From assembly GCA_027919835.1 (NCBI GenBank), contig JANVFP010000004.1, forward strand, positions 868,001 to 932,000: a DNA stretch of 64,000 nt, read 5' to 3'. Below, one piece after another: positions 35,365-46,842 of this stretch. Within the stretch, counting starts at the first letter, position 1. Every line of letters starts with the position of its first letter. Below the pieces are notes generated by a model. The model saw only the letters and a program-made list of their open reading frames with translations, did not search any database and was not told where the DNA came from. This DNA comes from Lentinula raphanica. Its lineage: Eukaryota > Basidiomycota > Agaricomycetes > Agaricales > Omphalotaceae. A program made the translations under genes and the position numbers.

Positions 35365-36235
35365 ATGTCTTCGCGGGGTGCAAGTAATGCCACTGCTCTA
35401 CGACGCTTAATGACCGAATACAAACAATTAACATCAGGAGGTCGGCTTAATCCATGAAAATCTCATCCAATCTCACAGATTGATACGAATTCCGCAGGCT
35501 CCCCAGATGGAATGTTCACTGCAGGTGCGAGTCTACACCAGAGCAATGGTTTCTCGACAACCAATCCCATTTCTCTAGGACCCGTCTCCGAATCCGATTT
35601 CTTCACATGGGAAGCTTTGATATGCGGACCAAAGGATACGCCATTTGTGAGTCGCAGCTGCACAAAGGCCATGGGCAATTCGTTCACTTATCCAACTCGC
35701 AGGAAGGCGGCATATTCTCCGCGAAATTGACATTTGCGAGTTTTCCTTCTCTCTTCCAATGTTTCGGACACACGGATCTTATATCTCTGTTCTTCGCCAG
35801 CCATCCGATTACCCACTTTCGCCTTTCAAGATGAAGTTCGAGCCCCCTCTCTTTCATCCCAACAGTGAGAAACCCGTTCTTCGGGACCGGTCCCAGTGCT
35901 GAATCTTGACCTTTCAAGTCTACCCGGATGGTAACGTTTGTATATCGATCTTGCATACACCTGGAGACGATCCCACGATGTACGAACAAGCCTCTGAACG
36001 ATGGAGTCCGGTGCAGAGCGTTGAGAAAGTAATTCTTAGTGTTATCTCCATGTTAGCAGGTGATTATTCAAATGGTGTATGTTGATGCACGCTACGGTCA
36101 CTCATTAATCTCCCTCCTATAGAGCCTAATCTTGAAAGCGGGGCGAATATCGATTGCTGTAAATTATATAGAGACAACCGGCAAGAATATGAGAGATTCG
36201 TACGGGAGTCTATCAAAGAACAACTAGGCATTTGA
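35365..36235 (+). CDS. UBC7: ubiquitin-conjugating enzyme E2, Ubc7/UBE2G2-like
   Basis: ATG at 35365-35367, TGA at 36233-36235. Spliced exons read [72 protein letters not shown], then [19 protein letters not shown] and [19 protein letters not shown]. The HPN and the catalytic Cys in NVCISIL are present, with the acidic loop characteristic of Ubc7. In yeast and animals this E2 works with ER-membrane E3s in ER-associated degradation; the same role is inferred. Small departures: SPFKM where family members usually have SPPKM. It follows RPC2 by about 200 bp on the same strand and converges on the ALO1 gene with a spacer of about 106 bp. Confidence 0.93.
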
Positions 36236-36341
36236 AGTATGTCAAGTACAAGCCGATAAAACTAATCATTAAGTATGTAGAATGCGGAACTACTGTCTTC
36301 TTTTGTATTACGACTAAAAACAATATGATGAGATACTTGTT

Positions 36342-37980
36342 CTACTTTCGCTGCTTGAACACTCGTCTATCTACAGGCTGTCCCAGGAAATGGCGTTGCA
36401 TATACTCGTTCCGGAACAACCCCTTCGGATCCACCGTATGCAACACTTGTAGGAAATTCCGAAAGTGAGGATACAGGTTTTGAAACTCCTCCGGACCGAC
36501 TTTATGGGCTTTCGCCCAATGAGGACGTCCTTTGTGTTTCGATAAGATGTTTTCGAAACCTTCGAAAAGTCTCTTGTAGGGTACATTGAAACCGTAAGGT
36601 CTGAAAAGCGATGAGACAGGGTAATGAACGAGATGACGAGACACTGACTTATACTGTACGATGCCAATCCAACATGTCTGCTGATTGTGAGAGGGGCTGA
36701 GCCATATATCGTCCGGGGCAGAGAAACGTATTTCAATGGGGAAATGGGGTCGTTCCCGAGGATCAACGAGGACCTCGTGAAAATATTTGTGAAGTTCGCG
36801 AAGGCATGGTTCGGTATTCTCATATGGAATAGCCCATTCTGTTGTATGTTGTAGATACTAGGATGATGTCAAAGAGATATATAAACGCACTAAAAGTCAA
36901 TGCTTACTCTGCAGTCCACGTTGAAAACCCGATAACTGTCATCTACCCTGGAAGAACCTGTGCTAACAAGCCAAGAGGCGAGAAAGACAGCCCAAGTATT
37001 GAAAACTCGGAATCGTATGCCCAAAAAGAGCAATAATTGGACAAGGTGATATCCCAGGAATGAATCATAGAACCAATTTCCACCGGGTCGTTTAGCCTAC
37101 AGTCGCAAAAAAGGTGAGCAATATTCACGAACGCGAAGGGGGTCGAGGACGAACCTCATGTGTACGATTTAACATGCTGACGCACACAGTATCTGAAGCT
37201 GGGAACCAAAACATACGTGTATGTTCCGCGGAACGTACGATTTGCTGCAAGTTTGAAATTGTGTCCTCGAAGCGCCGAGGTTCGAGAACTTCTTTCAAAT
37301 GGAAACTAGGTTCGACCTCCAGTTCGATGCGTAAAATTAGACCCGTGCTTCCCAGACCGCAAACAGTCGCTAGAAATAAGTCCGGTTGCTCCTTGCGCGA
37401 GCAGTAGACGCGAGACCCGTCGGCGAGTAGGAGAATAATGGAAATAACTTGCGTAGACATAACGCCATAATCAATACCGGTTCCGTGCGAGGCTGTGGTA
37501 ACGATGCCGGCCAATGTCTGATCAGAAATGGAACCGAGGTTTATCATGGCAAGATTATGTTGGGCAAGAGCGTTGTGGAGATGGTGTAAGGTGATCCCCC
37601 CTTGAACGATGACGCGTCGTTTTTCCTCATCGACCTGGTACGCAGCCTGAGCACCAGTCCAGATAAGAAAATAGGAACGTAGATACCATCAAGACGCGGT
37701 TCAAGTAAGTGGTCCGCAACATGAACTCGTTGGTGCAAGCAAGGTCTGAGGGGCTGTGCCCGACACCGGCGACGCGAACAACCTTCCCTTCTCTCCTTGC
37801 CAACTCGAGGATAACCTCACACTGGTACTCGTTCCGTGGCTCAAAGATAGCGAGAGGGGTACAGACAAAAGTCTTGGCCCAATTAGCAAAGGCTGCTTTG
37901 GAAGTAGTGACCGGGAGAAGAATTTCATAGAGTTTATCGAGGGAAGTCTCGTGGAGGTCGAGGTTGGCCGGAGAGGACAT
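36342..37980 (-). CDS. ALO1: D-arabinono-1,4-lactone oxidase
   Basis: ATG at 37978-37980, stop at 36342. The N-terminal FAD-binding (PCMH) domain includes NWAKTFVCTPLAIFEPRNEY, then VVRVAGVGHSPSDLACTN, whose His is the usual covalent FAD site. Then come NLGSISDQTLAGIVTTASHG, a typical FAD-contact block, and VCGLGSTGLILRIELEVEP. The C-terminal ALO domain has GRPHWAKAHKVGPEEF (the conserved HWAK) and ends in a short basic tail, VFKQRK. The enzyme makes dehydro-D-arabinono-1,4-lactone (erythroascorbate), the last step of fungal erythroascorbate synthesis, generally at the mitochondrial outer membrane. Several short introns. Length and motifs are as expected. Confidence 0.93.
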
Positions 37981-38442
37981 GGTATCAGACGTTCCCTAAC
38001 CATTTTTACGGTTGACCTTATATACGAAATGTTTTTTTGCATCTTGATGTCTACATTTTCGCGCATCTTCGATCGATTGCTGTTTTGAGACTGCAACGCG
38101 TTGCTCCGAGAAATCAGGGGTATGTTCGGCATTCTCCGGATTGCATCCGCTGATTAAGCCGAAAACCGGGAAGGAACCCGAAAGAACGTGCGATTCCGAA
38201 TCTCCGTTTGAAAAAAAAACTGTCGGCGTGTTCGCTCGGTCATTGCTTTCAATCTCGAGCTCAAGGTACACGATGTACATAGAACTTGACTATATTAACT
38301 TTCACATGCACCCAGAACTTGAGAGTATTAAACTAGCACGTCACCTTGTGTATGCATTGAGCCTACACCCAACGTAGCACTCAACACAGTTTCAGTTGAG
38401 TTTCATGAGAATCGGAGAAATTTAGAGTCGATTCGTACGGCT
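37981..38442. other. spacer between ALO1 and the Hsp70-like gene
   Basis: Promoter side of ALO1 and 3' flank of the Hsp70-like gene. No gene seen. An A8 run is at about 38211-38219. Confidence 0.5.
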
Positions 38443-41400
38443 TCAATTCCGGAAATCGAAAGTCACTCTAAACACACCGCGCCACGTTCAGCTCGCAACG
38501 AAGGCTGAAAAGGAGAGATGACTGACCTGCCCCATTCTTGATTGTTGTACAAGAGTATTCCTCGTACTTCGGCACTATCGAGTTCCAACCCAATCTCAAA
38601 TTCTGAGATAAAGACATTAGTGTTTGAAAGGAATGTTCTACGGTCTCGACTGTGCTCACCGGTATAGAATCCTCCAGTTTGACCCATTGCATTTTGCTGA
38701 AAGGCCGGAAGCGAAGATAGATCCACTGTCCACTTGCAAAGTTCTGTCGTTTCCCCTTCATCGTTATACCTCATGATTTTATCGGACTCGCTAGTGTACA
38801 ACACTGCAACGAATGACGCATCTATGATTGAATAGGGGTTAGCAAGGCAGCCATTAAGAATAAATCGGGTTTGACAGACCTTGAATCGACTGTGAAAATT
38901 TACTGGAGAGAGCCACTGTGAACGCCGTTCATAAGGCAAGATACAAATCTCATTCCATACCAGAATTTTGTCGTGAGCCGTTGCCTGGTCCACGGAAATT
39001 TGATTGAGGATCGAATCGTAACCTTGACTGACGACTGACTCACCCCTTCCTGATGATAGCACCTTTTTGGACTAGATACTGCAACCTGAACGAAAGGCAA
39101 CGTTGCGTAAAGATACCACTAAAAGATAGTTAGACTCCACGTACCTGTTTTCACAGATGGGATAGCCTGCATCGTTGTTTCGTATGTAAGCCGGACGTTT
39201 ATGCCAGTCTTCCTGTTCTGCTGGAAGTTTGACCTGTGTCAAGTTGGGAACTTTGAGTATTAGGACAGGGCTGCCATTTAGAAGATCTGTTCAACCTTCA
39301 TGATATATGAACGGGGAGCGATGACACTGGCAACTAATGGACGTCGGGCCAATCCATATCTCGCAGCGCCACGTAGGGTTGCAGTATCGGCATCGGCAGG
39401 CCGCGCAATAACCCGAATTCGAGGCCCGAATTGTTCCTGTTCGTAAAAACCCAGATATGAGGGGAATGTGACAAGTAGGAAGGATTCGAATGCCCTCACC
39501 TCGACACGCTGCTTCAGGTATTCGCTACCGGCAAAGCCGCCCACGAGGAGAAGGGCATCGACTCGTTGGTCGACTTTGGAAAGTTGCTCTTCGATCAACC
39601 CAAGTACCTAGAGCGAGAATGGAACGCCACGCCCCTTTGAGCACGGGCCCATCATTATCCAAAGATTCTTCACTCGCCTGCTCGACTACAGGATCAAATC
39701 TGGCAGTTAAATTGAGCTTCTCTTTCGAAGACAAAAGCGAACAAGTTCTGACATACACTTCTCTTCGCAACAATGCGCCGGGTATAGACAATTGGCCGTC
39801 TATGAGCCCGACTGATGGGTCATTCGGATCGTCGACGTTGAAGCAGGTAAAATGGAACATGGTATCTGCATCCGATTCATTCGCATAGAACGAAGGAAGA
39901 AGTTTATTCAGGTCTGGAGGTTTTCGACACTCGAAGCACACGATTTGCCCTCACCGTCATCCTGGGTACCGGCGTAATCAAGTTTTTCCGTTTCACTGAA
40001 CGAATGCACTTTTGGTGATGGGCCAATTCCCATGTCAGTTGCTTCATTCTTGAGTGATAGAACGAATGTGGCGAGGACTGACTAAAATACGCTAATGATG
40101 CTGGATCAAGATGCGCCGGATGATCAGCTAAAAGCTATGAGGGGTAAAAACAATCAAAGGGACGCCACACTATGTATATGTACAGAGAAGCATACTGTTT
40201 TCACAAGTTCTCGGAATCTCAGGTCTAAAAAGAGACTTCCAGCGTTGGATCCCGAACGAGCTGCTATTTCAGCAATTTCTAGATTTTCCATTTGGCCAAT
40301 GATCTGTCGGAGGAATGAACCGGTGTAAGAGGGGCCTTCGAAGACACGCAGTAAGAACACACCTTGTAAACAGCAAGGTCGACTGTCCCACCGCCGGCAT
40401 CACATACGATGAAATTCTGTGAAGGTTGCAGATGATGCAGGTCTGTAAGATGCGCACAATGAACCGCTGCAGCTTCAGGTTCAGTAATAATATGAAGCCG
40501 GTTTCGCCATTGAGTGTCGCCTGGTCTTGAGCTATGGACAAGTCCAGCCTGAATTGCTGCTTCCCTCATGAGGTCACATCCTTTGGCGTCCCATGCCGCA
40601 GGAACAGTCAACCAAACGTCAGCGGAGGCTAGAGGGGGGGAAAGCAGCCGTCAGAATGGCGTATCATTGATATCTGTTGTCGCGTCTTACCCAAATCAGC
40701 AACGACACCGAATTCTCGAGTGATTTGTTCCTTTGCATATTCCCAAAGGCAGCTTAGAAAATCGACTATAAGGTCAAACGCAATTTTTCCAGGCTAATTC
40801 ATGTTAAGTTGATAGGTTAGCAGTATTTAGCAGTATTTTTTCTCGGGATCAATGACAAGTCTTACCGGCAGTTGAGGAAGACGAGGATCAACGGCCGAAT
40901 CATCACGAAGGGCTCGAGGTTCCAAAAAAAGCTTGAACCATTCACAGCGCTATGGCAGAAAGGTTACGATCATCAACACTGACAGGTTCAAAACATTTGA
41001 TGGAGCATGCTCACATAGGAATTGTGTAGAGCAGTATGTTTTGCTTCAAGGCCCCATGCGAGAATTTGGCCTTCATAATGGGTTTAGCTCTATGATCAAG
41101 GAGCAAAAGGAAGACGGACTAACCTCCTTCATCGTACAACAAACAAGTCGGTATCTATATGCAAAGTTGATGCCTGACAGAACATCTTGGAAGAAATGAC
41201 AAACTTTTCTGTATGTTTCCACCGAGCCAGGCCAGCGTAAGATTTGTTGAATTTGTCCACCGGCTATTCGCGAAGATCCATAAGCCTGAAGAGTCCTGGA
41301 TGTGAGTTCGGCAGCACGAAGGTCTATTCGACAGTATAACACAGACCACTCCAGAAAATGTAGTTCCTGTATATTCAGATTGCTGTAGTTTGTTCAGATA

Positions 41401-41885
41401 GGAACCAGAACAGGACGCGTACCAAAATCGATTGAGATTGACATCTTCCCTTCGTCTACAACAATACTGCTCTCTGATCTCACATGTACCGGCGCCATAG
41501 ACGGCGGAGCCATAGAAATAGACATATTATCCCCGGCTCCAAATCCATGACCTGTTTGAAAAGAGGAAGGAGGCCTTGAGATGGATTGACCAACGCGATG
41601 GTTGAGTGAGAACGAAGCATTCGGTTGTGGCGAACCGGGCGGTGAAACCCCAAACTGGTTCATTGGCGGAGGAGAAGGAGAATTTGAAGGCCATGGAGGT
41701 TGGATATTTTGACCATATTGATTAGGATGAGCTGCAGGAGGAGGAGAAGGAGATTGAAAGACAGTCCCGGGCTTCTCTGTTAAACCGGCCAACGGCCCGG
41801 GCTGTTGGTTGATAATTTGACTCCCGACGACTTGTCTGTTTTGCCTCTCGTCGTTGGCGGTCTTGGGTTCCCCACAACAGCTCAT
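38443..41885 (-). CDS. HSPA12-like Hsp70-family ATPase
   Basis: ATG at 41883-41885 (MSCCGEPKTANDERQ). The first ~150 residues are Pro/Ser/Gln-rich and disordered. Then SISIDFG, spliced to TTFSGVAYGS, gives the actin-fold phosphate-1 loop. Further on are LTVPAAWDAKGCDLMREAA, ITEPEAAAVHC and FIVCDAGGGTVDLAVYK (phosphate-2), and VDALLLVGGFAGSEYLKQRV (adenosine motif). This is the divergent, HSPA12-type nucleotide-binding domain common in basidiomycetes, lacking a standard Hsp70 substrate domain. The C-terminal part (38443-39250) is a beta-rich family-specific region. The frame has a stop at 38463, but a splice from WGR to VTFDFRN with stop at 38443-38445 gives the more family-like ending and is preferred. 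Function in fungi unknown. Confidence 0.85.
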
Positions 41886-43095
41886 ACTAGGAAGAACAGA
41901 GGACAAGGTGGACGTCGACGCAGGAGATGTTCATACAAGCGCCAAGTCGAATTTAGCGTGACACTGCCACCAGGGCACGGGCTACAGCTGGCAGCTGTAA
42001 TGTCAAACATGATGGAGGGCGTTATTCCTCGATGTCCGGTGGCGGGTTTGAGCTCAACACATGAGAGACACTTCGTTGGGTACTACACATATGTATATAT
42101 GCCATCTACACTACAATATCCACAACAGCTTCGAGCTGCCAGGCTACAGCCATACCAGCCTTTCGTGATCGAAGGGCTACCTTGTACCATGTAAGACCAC
42201 CGATTGCTTCGAAGTTAAGATTTCTTTTGTTGCTATTTAGTTGGAACGAGTTCAACTCTTGAGCTTGATCCTGGTCCGATGGAATGCAGGATTTCCGCTC
42301 GGGATTCTGAAAACCTCGGTGAGGTGAAGGTTAGAAATTTTCATCATGGGCCCACAGGAGATTACAGAGGCTTTGTATTTCGGCGCTGTGATAACCCACT
42401 GATATCCTGTGAAGCACTATAACTCCAAAAAATCCAGTGGGGCACGAATGAAGTAGCCGGTTAAACCATTCAACAACAGTGTCCTGTGTGCTGTTTTGAC
42501 AACACATGATGCTGAGATTCGCAGACCCTTTGGAGAAAGTTGAATCTACGAAGAAATGACGTTTTGCATGCGGGCAGCTCTGTAACAGTAATCCCGCCAA
42601 TTGACTCAACGGGTCTAGGACAAGGACCGAAGAACGAACCTCGGAGTCAGGTAATTTGGGATATTGTTATCGATGCTTGCGATTCTGGAATGGCATCATA
42701 ACTACCCAAATAAATGCTGGTCCTGACCTGACGGCAGGACATGGTGTAGTTCTAATTGAGCCTGGCCATGCTGTTCGCACAGGCCCATACGCGAGGATAT
42801 ACGAGATGGCATTATCATATGGCATGATCCTTGAAGAGATTCCTTGATTGAAGGCGGTTAAAAGCGGTTCATATATGGGCCTGAGTTTATAGGGTCCAAA
42901 GTCTAATTTTCTGGGGATTTGCGGATTGCTGATAGTATTGGGATGAGGACCTTGGGTTCGTGTAAGTATAAGTTCAAGTTGGCAGTTGCTTTCCAGGCTC
43001 TTTTTTCGCCACGTGGGCCGTACGACACAGGCGCTTGAAGTAAGGAATTTAGACGCTCAAGATATTTACATCTTGTTCTCAAACGCCCTTCATTG
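41886..43095. other. 1.2-kb stretch without a supported gene
   Basis: Divergent promoter region between the Hsp70-like and CBP6-like genes. ORFs within it have no recognisable composition or domain. Confidence 0.5.
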
Positions 43096-43496
43096 ATGGC
43101 CACACGAGGCGCAACGACAAAGCTCAGTCAACAACTGTCTTCAATTGCTGGTCAATGGCCCAGGGACCCCTTTCGACCTCATCTTCTCCTTCCAACCTTC
43201 CTAGAATCTCTTTCGAAACACCCTAAACTCACACCTGAAGCCGTACAGGCTGCTCAAGCTCTCAAGAATGGGCAACCCAAAAAACGAGTATGCTTCTCCC
43301 GCGAAAGTTTGGATGTCTATTTACTTCGGATCTCTCCTCCCCCTCTCTCCTGCCCTGGATGTAGTACCCTCTCTCAAAGGAAATCTTAAAACCGGCTTCT
43401 TATCCCATGCATTATGAACGACTCGTGGAAGGATTACACAAAAGTGCGCAGGGTATTGGTAGGCCTTGGTGGAAGGTGTTCTTTGGCATATGGTGA
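43096..43496 (+). CDS. small CBP6/UQCC2-like complex III assembly factor
   Basis: Two exons, 43096-43287 and 43365-43496, with a 77-nt intron, sum to 324 nt and encode 107 residues. The N-terminus (KLSQQLSSIAGQWPRDPFRP) matches the start of UQCC2/CBP6 proteins, which begin with a helix and a WPxD-like motif. The C-terminus (YPLSKEILKPASYPMHYERL...WWKVFFGIW) parallels yeast Cbp6, which has LYKPAGNPQYYQRL near its end. Cbp6, with Cbp3, binds newly made cytochrome b at the mitochondrial ribosome, so a mitochondrial role in complex III biogenesis is inferred. No transmembrane segment. The assignment rests on short motifs and length, so it is moderate. Confidence 0.65.
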
Positions 43497-43887
43497 ACGG
43501 ATAACGAGAGACTGGTTAGGTAAATTATCCTCAATGAATCGGATGGTGTGCCATTTCTCAATCGCGAAAATGGAACAGCTATGGACTGATGGAAACAGTT
43601 CGGTCTTAAAAACCACGTATTCGGTACCGCCGTCTATCATCCTGCAAGGAAATCCACGAGGGTGCCAGTACCCGGTTTATTGGAATGAGATCTGTGATTT
43701 TTGAACCTCTGGGAACTCATAGGATTCCTCACCGAGATGAAGTACAGTCTCAGAACAACATGATGATGGAGTCCACAACTCGTTGTGGTAACAGCTATAG
43801 AATGGAATGATATTATACTTTTGTCGATCATAATAAGTATGTCACCGGGCAAACTATGTAGTGATCATACGCGACCTTCAAGGGATT
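43497..43887. other. convergent spacer
   Basis: 3' flanks of the CBP6-like and Noc2 genes. Nothing recognisable. Confidence 0.5.
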
Positions 43888-46595
43888 TCAATCTTCTTCC
43901 AGGATTTCACTCTCTCCCTCGCGTGCCTAGCAAGATAAAGGAACATGAGAACCATTTGGCAATTTGGTAAACTGAGCAATAATGTTGACCTTTTGTATCA
44001 GCTTGCGTTGCTTCTCTCTTGCCTTGAGCTGCACCTTGACGTACTTGCCCAAAGGAGATTCATCCACCTTGGCCTTTAACTCCGTCTCCCAGCCCTCCAC
44101 CGCCGAAATCATGCTTGGAGAAAGCTTGACCTCCTTCCTCTTTTGCTCGCTCCATCTCACACTATCTTCCAACCGCTCAACGAGTGTTTTGATCGAGGCA
44201 GCCTCTTTGCTAAGCCCTTGAGATGATTTTACGGTTTTCAGTGTCTTTCTGAGAGCGACCAGCACTGGTACGACGATGTCTGGAAAGGCAATACTACCAT
44301 GAACAGCTTTCGTTGAGAGCCATGCGGCCAGGAGATACGTTACTTCCTCAACAAGTCCTCCCACGTAGACATGAGTTTTGAGGTATTGTTGCGGGGTCCG
44401 AATATGAACATCAAGATCAAGCGTTTTCAGCGTGGAGGATTTTGGCCGAGAAGAGGTCGAAAGCGTGGATGTGAGGATGGGGAGGATATAAGGGGCTATT
44501 GGGATGTAGACTTGTGTGTGTCGCGTCAGATGGAGCAAAGAACGGATGACATGGAGGTGGAACGGATGGGATCGGCTGTTCGAAATAAGTCTGATTTGTG
44601 GAGATTGTTGTAAATAATCAGATAACGGGATCCAACGACCTTATTGTAAAAGACGACGTACTTCATGGCACCCAAACTAACCTGGACCAGGGGATAAATC
44701 AATGGTTTCAATTCACTCTGTGTCCCATTCTCCGCTTCCGCCTGGCAATCACACGCTCTAGCCAAAACGATGCTCCAGAAATCGAGAGAATGTATGAATT
44801 GCCAATTGTACACCTGTTTGTAGGCTTCCTAACGGCAGGATTTATCGTCAAACGATCGCCGCGGGACTCGAGGGGGAGGCATATAACTCTCACCTTGCTC
44901 TTGACCTTCATGCTGTTCCGCAAGTGAATGGCAAGCTGTCGAATGTATCCGAACGCATGCTGGTACGAGACCGCCTGGTCGACACAGAATAACTCCGAGG
45001 CGGAATTTTTCATGAGATTGATTGAAGGGAGGGTGTAGGCCGTGGTGGATTTTGAGGACCGAACCAAGGTAAGATACGTGCCCTATTGTTTCAATCAGCA
45101 GGGGAATCTCCAAGACGCTGACGATATATTTGCCTTGAGGATGTGGTCTAATATTGACTGATCGTTCGTAGCAGCTAGCTTGTGTATGGCAACGAAAGCG
45201 GCCACCCTTATGCTGTCATTCGCACTAGACCATAATTCCAGACATTTCTACAGTGCAACTGCATCAGAAACTCTTGCTTTCATGTAACCACAGAGACGGC
45301 ACCTTGAGGTAGAGTTTAACAGCCTTACGATTGCTGATGATATATGGGATAATTTTCGCACTTTCCGTCACAGCGAGTTGGAGCATCTCCTGGTCCGTCA
45401 ACTGCGATAAGACATGTATGGCATTGTGAAAGTATGACAAGATCATCTTTTGTAACGTCTTGAACTTCTCCGTTTGAGTGGGAGGTTTTCTAAAAGGCAT
45501 ATTAAGCACTGTCGCGGCCGGGGAGAATTATCTCATACAATTTACCGTTAGGCAACTTTTTGTAAGGTATGTGATGTTCAAGGACAACGGGCGTATATCG
45601 GAAGGCGGTACTCATCAGCTTGTTGTATACTAAAAGCAGTCTTGCTTAGGGGACTTGTGGGCATCGAGTGCGAATATTCATACCTGAAGAGTTATCTATA
45701 TTCCATGCTAATGTCTGACCATCTTCATTCATATGTGCGGCAGAACGAAAAGCGACCAAGAGTTTACGCAATGCCCTCAACGACCGTTGCTGTATGCCAT
45801 GATGAAAATGGATACGAGAAAGTTTGACAATTCACTGACCTCCAGTATCGCTTTCTGCCATTTGCGCAAGGTTCCGACTGTGAGCACTGGTAATTGCTCC
45901 TTTGTCATCTCTATGTCTTCATCTTCCGAGGCCATATCATCATCCATGGGCTGATCATTATCAGGATCAAATTCTAACAGCTCCTTGTCGTTCTCTTGCA
46001 AATACTTGTAGAATTCAGGGTCTTTTTCAGCTAACTTCGATAGCTCCAGTAGATGGTTTTGGCCCTCTTCTACTCCGAATACGTTTAAGCGTGTCGAAAC
46101 CTTGGATTTCGCGTATGAACGTACCTTCCAGGTCGTCGACCGAGCCAAAGGATGCATCATCTTCAAAATCTTCCTCTTGCTCATCATCATCATCATCATC
46201 AGCTTCCTGGATACTATTTCTGAGCAACATATACTGCATTCTCTACTTTTGGATATACCTCTTCTAGTTCAACTTCTTCGTCGCCGCTGTCTCCCATGAA
46301 CGCTGCAGCTAGAATATCGTCGACGGACAATCCTTTTTTCGAACTGAGAGATGGTCAGCACAAGAGTTGATTGTAGATAGATTTGCACATACGTTCCCTT
46401 GGAACTTTGGGGTGCATTTTCGTCATCTCCGGAATCGTCTGAGGCCTCTGAAGCGGCAGGTTTTGGGCCAGACTTTGTGTCTCGTCGTTTTTGATATTTT
46501 TTGCGGGTTTGCTGCTGCTTTTTCCTTGTTTCGATAGTCTTCTTGAGTTTCCCGCTTGAAACAAATTTCTTGTGCGATTTTGTAGCTTTACCCAT
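43888..46595 (-). CDS. NOC2: nucleolar complex protein Noc2
   Basis: ATG at 46593-46595, starting [20 protein letters not shown], a very basic N-terminus. It is followed by an acidic region ([18 protein letters not shown], and [20 protein letters not shown]). The Noc2 core includes [50 protein letters not shown] and [18 protein letters not shown]. In yeast, Noc2 pairs with Noc1 and Noc3 for maturation and export of pre-60S ribosomes. Two C-terminal ends are possible: splicing an intron after [12 protein letters not shown] leads to [12 protein letters not shown] with the stop at 43888-43890; reading through ends at 43927. The spliced acidic end is preferred. The gene is divergent from the METTL14-like gene with a 247-bp spacer. 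Confidence 0.92.
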
Positions 46596-46842
46596 GGGTA
46601 GAATGATAGTGGTTTTGAGAGAAGACGTTCAAATTCTCAACCGAGCGAAATCAATAGGTCGGGCCGTTTTCATCATAGGCGCTTACACCAGCGCGTCTTG
46701 TCTAAACGCGACCACCACCCTCAGATTCTATCTCTCTCCGAGTTTTCTGGATTATCTTGGTCACTCACAAACAGGTGTCTCCATGCTCGACTGATATTTG
46801 CTGTTTCCCCATCAAGTGTACAGTAACAAGTTGATCCAACTC
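46596..46842. promoter_or_regulatory. 247-bp bidirectional promoter region
   Basis: The only sequence between the divergent start codons of NOC2 (46595, minus) and the METTL14-like gene (46843, plus), so both promoters must lie here unless they extend into genes. A 4-codon uORF (ATGCTCGACTGA) ends about 48 nt before the METTL14-like ATG. No TATA box obvious. Confidence 0.6.

Noticed and set aside
41394..41906. Separate Pro-rich protein starting at 41906
   Set aside because: The 41906 start is a TTG; the real ATG is at 41885 and the segment is the N-terminus of the Hsp70-like protein, spliced into the phosphate-1 loop.
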